NCBI RefSeq assembly: GCF_030253575.1
Contig: NC_080569.1
Location: 12,159,001 to 12,223,000, forward strand
DNA length: 64,000 nt
Reading direction: 5' to 3'
From: Rhododendron vialii
Lineage: Eukaryota; Streptophyta; Magnoliopsida; Ericales; Ericaceae
The first letter of the stretch is position 1. Every line of letters starts with the position of its first letter. The notes under the pieces were generated by a model that searched no databases, was not told where the DNA came from, and saw only the letters and a list, made by a program, of their open reading frames with translations. Shown here piece by piece: positions 55,960 to 64,000 of the stretch. The position numbers and the translations under genes are program-made.

Positions 55960-56140
55960 GATTTTTCACATTCTCCGTTTTCATAACCACACTTCATTTT
56001 TTTGTCTTTTTGTGATGTGAATTTATAATTTTGTCCTTTCAAGGTGAAGGAGTATGCAAATGAAAAGATAAAATTTTAAATTCACATCAGAAGAGGACAA
56101 AAAATAAGTGCGATTATAAAAAAAGGAGAAGGTAAAAATC
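55960..56140. mobile_element. Stem-loop MITE
   Basis: TGATTTTTCACATTCTCCG ... TTTTGTGATGTGAATTTA pairs with TAAATTCACATCAGAAGAG ... GGAGAAGGTAAAAATCA. A similar arrangement of TTTTATGACAAA... and GTGTGAAAATCG occurs at about 58160-58385. Confidence 0.6.
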
Positions 56141-56795
56141 AATTACTCCACTTTATATATATATATATATACTAACAGATTTCATTTTGTTCAATTGAAC
56201 GAGCGTGTTCTTGTTGTGACTCAATCAGCATCTAATTGCACTTGATGTGCACTTTTTAAAGGTCTGCATCACATATTGACCCCTTAAGAATTGTCATCAT
56301 CATGAGGTGACCCTATTTAATTTTTTATTAATTACAATCAGAATCCAGATTATATGGTCTGAAAAATCAGTGGAGTACCTTTGAAATGATTTATTAGGAG
56401 CAGTATGGTACTTAATTTTTGAGTGAATTCCCCAATTAAGGAAATCAAATTTTGAATTGGGTCGATGTGACTGCTGAACAAGAACAAGGGTTAAATCTCA
56501 GTGAGATTATCTCACCATACAGCTAGAATGCTAGATTATAAACGATCCAAAAAGTCTACTAAACAAAACTTTAAAACATGATTTCGGATCTAATTGCGTA
56601 CAAAGCCGTTCGATGCATGTAGACCTATATGCATCGAACGATTCCGAACGCAGTTGTATCTAAAATTGTGTTAGCAGCATTGTTTGGTTAAGTTAATACT
56701 CCATATGGGATAGTTTATGGTCAATAAGTACTTTTAAAGAGAGCTAATCACCGATCCCGGTAATTAAGTTTGAGGTTATGTTTTCTTCAAGAGAT

Positions 56796-57041
56796 AAAAG
56801 GCCTTGTTCGTTTTCATACTTTACTTTGTTTTATTTTTATTTTCTAATCATTATCCTATATCTTTCTTCAATTATTATCTTATTTTTTTAATTATTAATT
56901 TCATTTCTCTCTCTATCTTTCTCCACTCATTACCTCTCTCTCCAATCATTACCACCTCTCTTTCCAACCATTACCCTATTTCTCTTTCCACCCACTATCA
57001 AAATTAAAATACTCAAAGTTACCAAACAAACAAGGCCTTTG
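56796..57041. mobile_element. MITE with AAGGCCTTGTT termini
   Basis: AAAGGCCTTGTTCGTTTT at the left is mirrored by ACCAAACAAACAAGGCCTTT at the right. The interior is rich in CTCTCCAATCATTACC units, like the fragments at the window start and at 4060-4175. Confidence 0.7.
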
Positions 57042-58979
57042 AGATTTTCATTTAAGTTTTGGACTAATGACATGCTTTTTGACAATTTTTTGGGTCAAAT
57101 TTCACATGCCATGCTTAAGAATGAAGTTAGTCATTATTACAAGAACATTACTCATGCTTCACTTCGATACTTTACATGCACATAGCCCAGGAATATTTCA
57201 TGATAGTGTCTCTCATTCTTTCTTTCTTTCTTTTTTTTCTCTCTTTTTGACTTGACTGTCAAGGTGTTAGGGTCAATTTACGTGTATTTTGACTAATTTC
57301 CTTTCTAGTCTGATCAAATACAGACCTTCCACGCCTGGACTAGGGGTTTCGCACAAAATTCCTTTTTGTGGTCTGACCTTCAGAATCGAAATCTGATCAA
57401 TTGTATTGGGAGCATACCCACCACCTAACTAGACTAACCCTTGGGTTGTCTCTCGTTCCAATGCCCAGTGATGAGGCACAAACAATAAGCAAATTAAAGA
57501 TTTCCGAAAATCCTATGGGAACCGGCGAGAAGTTCACAAATGGTGCACAATTGGTGCGTGGGGTCCATTTTCACGTCCGACATAAATAATCCGAACTGTT
57601 TATTACTCCAATTTTAAAGTATTTTTTCGAGTGGCCCAGTAAAAAATCAATCCAATTGAATAACTACAAGTGCTTCTTGTATTCTGAATAAAAAAAAATT
57701 GGTGTATTCTGAATGAAAAATTAGTATTGGTACATTAGATTAAGCACTTGTAATTATCCAACTAGGCTAATTTTTCTTAGGACCGTTCAAATTTTTTTAA
57801 AAAAATTAATGAACAATTTGGATCATTTGTGTGTGACGCAAAAATGGGCCACGTGCGCCAATCTATGTGCCATCGGTTCATTTTAGTCGGTACCCGTATC
57901 TATGTTGAGAGAATATTTTTGTTTGTTTCTAAAATTCCCTTAAATTTGCATAATAGATAATAATTTCTTTATTTTTCTTGTGGATGTGAATATTAATTCA
58001 TCAAAATTTGACGCAAAATTTATAAAAGTTATAATAAAAGAACAAAATGAATAGGTTATATGCCAAACCCTGTCAAACTAGTAGGATCATTTTATCTCAC
58101 ACTTGACCTCTCAGAGGTAGTATACCTCTTGCACAGTCATGACCTTATTTAGTAATTGATTTTGACACTTTCTTTTATGACAAATGCACTCTTTCTTTCT
58201 TTCCTGTCTACAAGGGTGAAAGACCATACAAAAGAAAAGTTAATTTTGTGAACAAACTTATTTTTCAAATAATTAAGCACTTAAGAAATAAGAACTTTGA
58301 TAGAACGGGACCTTATAAAAGGGAAAAAAAAGAAAAGAAAAAGATAGTGTGATTATAAAAAAAGGGAAGTGTGAAAATCGTTGCCTTTATCCATTTTTAA
58401 TTTCATTTTGTTGCCCCCCACACAAATAGAAATCCAGATTGATAGCTAGAACAACTTCTTTCTTATTAATTTAGCACTCGTTGGTCCATTTATTGACCAG
58501 GTAGGACTTTATTTTTCTACTCATTTTGGCCAACAACAAAATTGTCAACTTTCATTTGCCCTCCGTATCCTCACAGCCCATACCATTGGTATATTGTTTC
58601 TTTTTAGTATGTTAGATCATCTCGAATCCACGACATCATCCTCATGAATCAAACCCAACGAAAAAGCCAAGTACTACTACGTTGACTATTGGAGGTTCAA
58701 TTACTATATATTAATATGTGAAACGTTTCGCAACCAATTTAAGTGGACGGTTGGGTTGCTGGAATAATCATCATGTGCGTAAGCTGATCTGAAAGTTATA
58801 AAAAAAAATCTGCACTCTTATAATAACACATGAGCAGATTGTCAAAAAAGAAATAAAATGGTTCTGGTATGAAGACCACACTGTAATCCCTGCGAAAGAA
58901 AACGCTTCACAAACCCTTTGTCAGATTTGTTGGTGTTTAGGCAATAAATTCTAGCAACAGTTCAATAAATTCCAGTTTT

Positions 58980-59335
58980 TATGTCCAGTCTACTGTCTAG
59001 TTTTGGGATTTTGTGGGCCCATTCCGGGCCCACAACAATGATCGAAATCGTTCATTTTGTAGAGCTTGTTGTTCATGTTAAAAATTAACTTGATTGAATA
59101 TCGATGAGTACATGATCGAAACAGATTTTGCACAAGAAAAGTAGGATAAAAAAATAATTCGAAACCTAGAATTTATATTTTTTTCCTTGTGCAAAAATCT
59201 GTTTTGATCATGTACTGATCAATGTTCAATCAAGCTAATTTTTAACAAGAACGACAAACTCGACGAGTTCTACAAAATGAACGATTTCGATCATTGTTGT
59301 GGGCCTGAGATATCAAATTGGACAATAGACTGGAC
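58980..59335. mobile_element. Foldback element, family A copy 2
   Basis: The left arm GTCCAGTCTACTGTCTAG, GTGGGCCCATTCCGGGCCCA, GATCGAAATCGTTCATTTTG is mirrored by CAAAATGAACGATTTCGATC and ACAATAGACTGGACC. The inner part (TGTAGAGCTTGTTG, AACTTGATTGAATATCGATG, TGATCGAAAC) aligns base by base with the element at 7845-8235. Confidence 0.85.
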
Positions 59336-60589
59336 CAAAAAAAAACTGGAAGGGAGCTAGTGTCCGTAATAAACGGGTAGCTCCTCTTTGGTACTGAACA
59401 TGGACGGGAGAATTCAGTTTTACTCATTTGTGGCCATTTTTGCACTTTAATGATCGGAATCGTCCAAGTTTTAGACTCATTCGTCCAAGTTTTAGACTCA
59501 TTGAGGCCGCCAACCATTTTAGAATTCATGCTGATTAAAATCAAATAACGCGTGAAGGTTATGGATATACTCCTATCTTGATATAAGTGATTTTAATCCA
59601 ACGTGATAAATAGTCTCTTTCAAGAAAGATGTGACCTGTATTTATATTTATCGATATTCGTGCAATATGATATTTTGATACAAGTGAGCATTTCTTTGAT
59701 ATTTTAAATATATGAATAATCCCGGTCATCAAAGTGGACCTGATAATGATCCACAATGACAAACCGGTCATTCCAATTGTTTTTTTGGGCAAGAGATCTA
59801 GGCCTAGGGTCTCTTTCTCCTTCATCAAAACATTATACATTTATAATACATTTTCTAAATCTCAAGCCATTATACATTTCCCTCGGTCTTATTACTAATT
59901 TTTTGTTCTTTTCTAAAAGTGATGCTAATTGATGCTTAAAAAAAAAAAGTGATGCTAATTTTTAGATTAAAAACAAAATATTTTCATCTTTTTCAATCTT
60001 TTCCCACTACTTTGCATTACTAATCAAGATCGTTAAACATTGAAAATATTTAAACAATAAAAAACTAATTTTATTTTTGGAGAAAATAAGGCAACTTTAA
60101 AATAAAAAAACGAAAAAATTACAGAACCAACTATGTACTCCATTACTTCTTGCTCTTCGAGATTGGTTCTTCAGTGATTGAATTACAGACAATACAAATA
60201 TAAAGAGAAAATATGCATTTTTAACAATTTCCAATACACTTACACATTTTTTGTACACTTTTTACATATTTTAACACACTTTTTAAATATTAATGACAGT
60301 CCACCGGACTATTTTTAGCATTTTCTAATTATAAGAAAATAGAAGAAGTTCTAAAAAATCTCTATTGTTCCGATCAATGAATTCTTTCTCCAACCCAACC
60401 CAAACCCCACCGCCAACCACTACATTAAAAAACCGGACCACCGTAGCACATTCGTCCCATATTCTCTATTCTATTAATACTCGTCCAAATCTTCTTCTTA
60501 AAAAACAGGGACTATTGCACCCCACCCGTTCGACTCAATTGCCCACCCAGCCACCAAATACTTCTTCCGTGCTTCAGGAGCACACCTCC

Positions 60590-60593
<4 letters not shown>

Positions 60594-60631
<38 letters not shown>
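60594..60631. repeat. (CT)n microsatellite
   Basis: About 18 CT units, roughly 500 bases upstream of the NPH3-like ATG, possibly in the 5' leader. Confidence 0.9.
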
Positions 60632-60635
<4 letters not shown>

Positions 60636-61127
60636 GCCATGTCTTCATGTCTCTCTGCTTCTTCTCTTCTGCCGGCCTAAAGCTTCCTCATACATACATT
60701 TTTTAATAGACATGTCTGAATGAGTTGTAGTGGTGGTTTTGTGTTGATCGCTCCTAGACTACTGTAAAGCCGGTCATGGGTTTGTCGTGATCTGCGCGTT
60801 TCCTTTTCCTTCTGCCGTTATTGTTGTTGGGTTTGGTCTAAGTGGCATCAAATTCGACTTTTATTTTATCTCGGGCACTTTTAGCTGTAAAGATCCTCCC
60901 TCTCTTTCTCTGCCAATTAAACTAACCCGTACCATATGACCTGAGATTGAATAAGTGAACTGGGTTCACAAAAAAAAAAGTACTGGGTATCCAAGGGTGG
61001 TTCGGTTCGTTGGCATGACTTCTTCCCTTATTCTTTTAGCGTTTTTAGAGTCTGGGTAGTTGATGTTTTCGACTGAATTGGACTCTGTTAAATAGAGAGG
61101 AGGGGGGTTTCTGTTCTTGGTTCAGTC

Positions 61128-61177
61128 ATGGCTCCTGCTGGGAGGATGTCTGTTTTCTTCCGTGAGGGTAACGACTG

Positions 61178-61222
<45 letters not shown>

Positions 61223-61697
61223 TTTTATCATAGGTTCACGTTTTGGTCATGTTCCCTGTTAGCTAAACTCTCACAATAAATGTTTGGAGTTAAATTGCAA
61301 TAAAATCTGTTTTGAATCGTACTTTAACATTTAAGGACTCAGCAACATAAAAGAAGAGAATTGTGTTAATTGACTCGGCTAAATTGCATTTCCAGTATCC
61401 TCTTGTCCAATCAGCAAAGGTTCCAGTGAAATTCAATCCCCACAAGTTTCGTATGGAACCCACCTGAAATCTTGGCTATGGATTGGACTGGAATCTGTTT
61501 GAAATGGCAAGGAACCTTTTTGAAAGAAATATGATTTTTATTGGGGGTGATCAATTTGGCGGAGCAATTGCTTCGATTCAATAATGAATTATTGATGTGA
61601 ATCTCTTATGGGTATTGGGTATGACAGGTTCTGCAATGCAGGTTTGCCAAGCGACATCACGGTAATTGTAGACGGAGTGAACTTCCATCTGCACAAG
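61128..61697 (+). CDS. NPH3-family BTB/POZ protein, first two exons (gene continues past the window)
   Basis: Exon 1 is 61128-61177 and exon 2 is 61628-61697. They join in phase inside a Trp codon to read MAPAGRMSVFFREGNDWFCN and GLPSDITVIVDGVNFHLHK. This is the start of the BTB domain of the plant NPH3/RPT2/NPY family: F-x-REG-x-W, GLPSDI, then the F-H-L-H-K strand, usually followed by FPLLS. The rest should lie beyond position 64000, because no FPLLS-type exon was found in the remaining 2.3 kb. Family members are adaptors for CUL3 ubiquitin ligases in phototropin and auxin signalling at the plasma membrane. The exact orthologue cannot be named from 40 residues. The exon 1 donor GTA is followed directly by a CT tract. 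Confidence 0.85.
61178..61219. repeat. (CT)n microsatellite at the start of NPH3-like intron 1
   Basis: The intron begins GTACTCTCTCTC, so the repeat starts at intron base 4. Confidence 0.95.
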
Positions 61698-61741
61698 GTA
61701 ATGCCTGCCTATTCTCTTCTAAAATTTGGAATGGGTATTAA

Positions 61742-62239
61742 GGGTCCCTTTGATTAGGAAGAGAAATGGGATTGAAAAAGAAAATGATAAGTGACTTAAG
61801 TGAAAGAAAGGCAAATGATTTTCTTGTTTGTAGAATTTGACAAAGAAGAAATATCTGTTGCATTAAATTATTTTCTTGTTTGTAGCATTTGACAAAGAAT
61901 AAGTTTTTGCATGATAAGTGTTGAAGAATGTTCATGAAAATCACAGAAGGTATAGGTATTTGACTAAGGTAACCTATGTTTTCAGGCTAAACAACTTGTT
62001 CGTGAAGAGGATAAATTTACGATTCAAATTGTAGATATGTTCACGAGAAAGTCTGAACTCTTGTGTTTTTTTTAGTGGGAAAGAGGAAGACAATTACAGA
62101 ACTTTGCATGCATAAGTATGTTGTATAGGAATTTTTAATTTCTTGCACTTCTATCATTTTCTTTCTAATCAAACGACTACACATATGAGTATTTTTAGGC
62201 TTTCTATCACTTTTGACCATTTTCTTGCTAATGAAACCC
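61742..62239. mobile_element. PIF/Harbinger-like MITE with TAA target duplication
   Basis: Starts GGGTCCCTTTGATTAGGAAG and ends TTGCTAATGAAACCC. TAA flanks both ends (61739-61741 and 62240-62242). TTTTCTTGTTTGTAG plus ATTTGACAAAGAA is duplicated inside. Confidence 0.7.
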
Positions 62240-62496
62240 TAAGGAAGTATCTATCTTATGCGTTAGCGCTTAGCTCTTCTTTGATGCTTTTCTGCTTTTG
62301 TCACCAGCTATAGCTTCATGCTGTTATATCTTCTTTGTGCGGGTTGTCTCGAGTTCAACCCGAATTATGATTATAACCTGATCATGAACTGTAACACATG
62401 ATTAAGTAGAGTTCCAATCTGGTTAATTACATTTGATGTATCTGTACGGTTCGATATGCTGCATTTTCCTTTATATAATGTGTTTTCTAGGGTTTT

Positions 62497-62497
<1 letters not shown>

Positions 62498-62564
<67 letters not shown>
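62498..62564. repeat. Compound (GT)n(GA)n microsatellite
   Basis: About 11 GT units run directly into about 22 GA units, the same order as at 16069-16133. Confidence 0.95.
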
Positions 62565-62566
<2 letters not shown>

Positions 62567-63234
62567 ATAGATATCACTGGCTTGTTGAATTCTCCTCGTC
62601 CATAGTGACATTATTCTTCTGATTGGTGCTGGGGACAGTAGGCTTTAAAAAGAACAATGTTAATGAATTTGTGTTCTTGTGTGATTCATCACCAATTTTC
62701 TCAAAAGACAGACAAACGCAGGATTTCAAGAACTGATGTTGAACTCATTGTCCATAGGTACCATGCCTGCAAGGTCGTTATTGCTAATGCATTTGGCAGT
62801 CTTTCCATATCATGCTAAATCATTAGAAGTTGACTTGTTTCTGCTGAAACCTGATAATGACTGATAGATGGAATGTTGTTTGGTTCTGGTAAATGACAAG
62901 GCTGTCGTGCATAAGTTGTGCTTGTAATGCAGTGAATGCAGACCAGTGGAACCAGTGGTCATTTGGTCCTCATTGGAAAAAGGGTAAACTGTACTGAGAG
63001 GTTATCTCCACCATCTTCAAAATGTACAGATATTAAGATTATGGTTTGTCTCTGACGTATGGAGCTTCGAGGGTTTGCGTGAGCTATCCATGTGCTCAAC
63101 TTTTACGAAACGCAAACTGGTGTTTGTTTACTAGTGGTCATATAATAAGTTTTGTGTTCAAAATTTAGAACCTCTCTTCAATCCTGTTCTTTGTTACTTT
63201 TAGAAATATGTTACTGTATATTGCTTCGCTTGCT

Positions 63235-63730
63235 AGGCCCGGCCTTGAGTGTTTCGAGGCCCTAGGCGGTATTTTAAAAGGGGGCCTCTAATATGTTAGT
63301 ATATTAATTTGTTGGTCAATAAAAGTAGTAAAAGTGCTGTGGTTCAATGGCATGTAATTGTGCGTTGCCACTTTGGTACCTTTAGATGCTGAGTTCGAGA
63401 CTCTGAGCTGTCATTTTGAAACAATATTTTTCGAAGACTTCACTTGCCAAAGCCACTGGTGTTAAAAAAAGTTGTTCACGCCGAGAATATTTTGAAACAA
63501 TATTTTTCGTAGACTTCACTTACCAAAGCCACTAGTGTTAAAAAAAGTTGTTCACGCCGAGAATCGAACTGGCGACCTTATGCTCACTGTGCACGCCTAA
63601 CCACTGTGCCATAATAGCCTACTTCTAATTTTTTTCACGTACATTATATTTAATACATTCTACGATTTCGGGCCCAAAACGGGAGGCCCTAGGCGGTCGC
63701 CTGGTGGGCCTATGCCTAGGGCAGGCCCTG
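63235..63730. mobile_element. 496-bp TIR-like element with 9-bp target duplication and two opposed tRNA-like heads
   Basis: TCGCTTGCT flanks both sides (63226-63234 and 63731-63739). The ends AGGCCCGGCCTTGAG and CCTAGGGCAGGCCCTG are roughly inverted, and GAGGCCCTAGGCGG occurs near both ends. Inside, a plus-strand A/B-box pair lies at 63340-63350 (TGGTTCAATGG) and 63391-63403 (GAGTTCGAGACTC). A minus-strand pair lies at 63601-63611 (TGGCACAGTGG) and 63561-63571 (GCCAGTTCGATTC). A ~76-bp unit between them is duplicated (63413 and 63489). Confidence 0.75.
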
Positions 63731-64000
63731 TCGCTTGCTGAAATTTTCTGTGGTTGGCAGTGATAATAGCTCTATTGTTGCTATCCATTTCATTATTACA
63801 TATACTTCTTTTCCTTCTCTGTGCTGTCACTAGTAACTCTGTCTTTCAAAGATTAAAAAAAAAGAATATAATTCTCTGTCGTTGCTTTATCTTTTGAGTA
63901 AAATTATTCGGGGGAGTTATATAGACTTTTAGTTGATATTATTCATGTAGTTGTTGCAAAATTTTTAGATCTTCATGTTTTGCATGCTATGATTCTTATT

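Larger units (their letters stand above)
53578..61127. other. Long repeat-rich spacer upstream of the NPH3-like gene
   Basis: No coding gene is recognised in 7.5 kb. Structures found are a GA tract (54101-54128), a foldback (54226-54575), a stem-loop (55960-56140), a (TA)n run (about 56154-56170), a MITE (56796-57041), a diffuse relative of the stem-loop near 58140-58390, and a foldback (58980-59335). The last ~700 bases, with a CT tract (60594-60631), are promoter or leader of the next gene. Confidence 0.6.
61698..64000 (+). other. Intron 2 of the NPH3-like gene, open at the window end
   Basis: It starts with GTAATG at 61698. It contains a PIF-like MITE (61742-62239), a compound microsatellite (62498-62564) and a 496-bp element with a 9-bp duplication (63235-63730). 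No further exon is recognised. Confidence 0.65.

Noticed and set aside
63552-63622. Possible functional tRNA on the minus strand
   Set aside because: A and B boxes are present, but the stems do not form a proper cloverleaf, and the same is true of the plus-strand head at 63333-63412. They were treated as tRNA-like SINE heads.
1-64000. CRISPR arrays, operons, prophage or riboswitches
   Set aside because: None seen. Repeats are tandem duplications, microsatellites or inverted repeats without regular spacers, and the genes are spliced eukaryotic genes.

Overview
The window looks like nuclear DNA of a eudicot plant. Its genes have many exons with GT...AG introns, and its proteins belong to plant families (UDP-apiose/xylose synthase, PDAT, GDSL esterase, NPH3-type BTB). 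A plant-type tRNA-Arg is present and the intergenic space is AT-rich and crowded with transposons. Long (CT)n/(GA)n tracts recur throughout. Species cannot be fixed from sequence alone; an Ericales-like genome is only a guess.

Layout. 1-3.3 kb: exon-like remnants of an unrecognised helical-repeat protein, then nothing clear. 3.4-5.9 kb (-): RMI2, the OB-fold partner of the TOP3/RMI1/RecQ dissolvasome, 4 exons. 5.9-9.2 kb: repeats, including a foldback element. 9.2-16.4 kb (-): GDSL esterase/lipase, 5 exons, with a ~2.3 kb inverted repeat in intron 4 and MITEs in intron 2. 16.4-18.6 kb: spacer. 18.6-24.5 kb (-): PDAT2-like acyltransferase, 6 exons. 24.5-29.1 kb: spacer with MITEs. 29.1-37.7 kb: a probable Mutator-like element (MULE) with long, interrupted terminal inverted repeats around a broken FAR1-clade transposase. 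37.7-43.0 kb: small elements (9-bp-TSD MITE, GAGCATC-type MITE, SINE-like head, Stowaway). 43.0-46.6 kb (+): UDP-apiose/UDP-xylose synthase, 9 exons. 46.6-51.1 kb: LINE-type RNase H remnant, PIF-like MITEs and tRNA-Arg(UCU). 51.15-53.57 kb: a solo LTR with an intact 5-bp target duplication. 53.6-61.1 kb: spacer with foldbacks. 61.1 kb to the end (+): first two exons of an NPH3-family BTB gene that continues outside the window.

The intact genes are unrelated single-copy functions (DNA repair, lipid, cell wall, signalling) and show no clustering into a pathway. The unusual content is the repeat fraction: the MULE reconstructed from mirrored arms, a large hairpin inside a GDSL intron, two foldback families each present twice, a recurring ACGACRTCGT palindrome in otherwise different elements, and CT tracts placed directly beside splice donors and start codons. 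No protein-coding system of a new kind was found. Exon borders were placed by reading frame, splice consensus and protein-family continuity. They have not been tested against transcripts.
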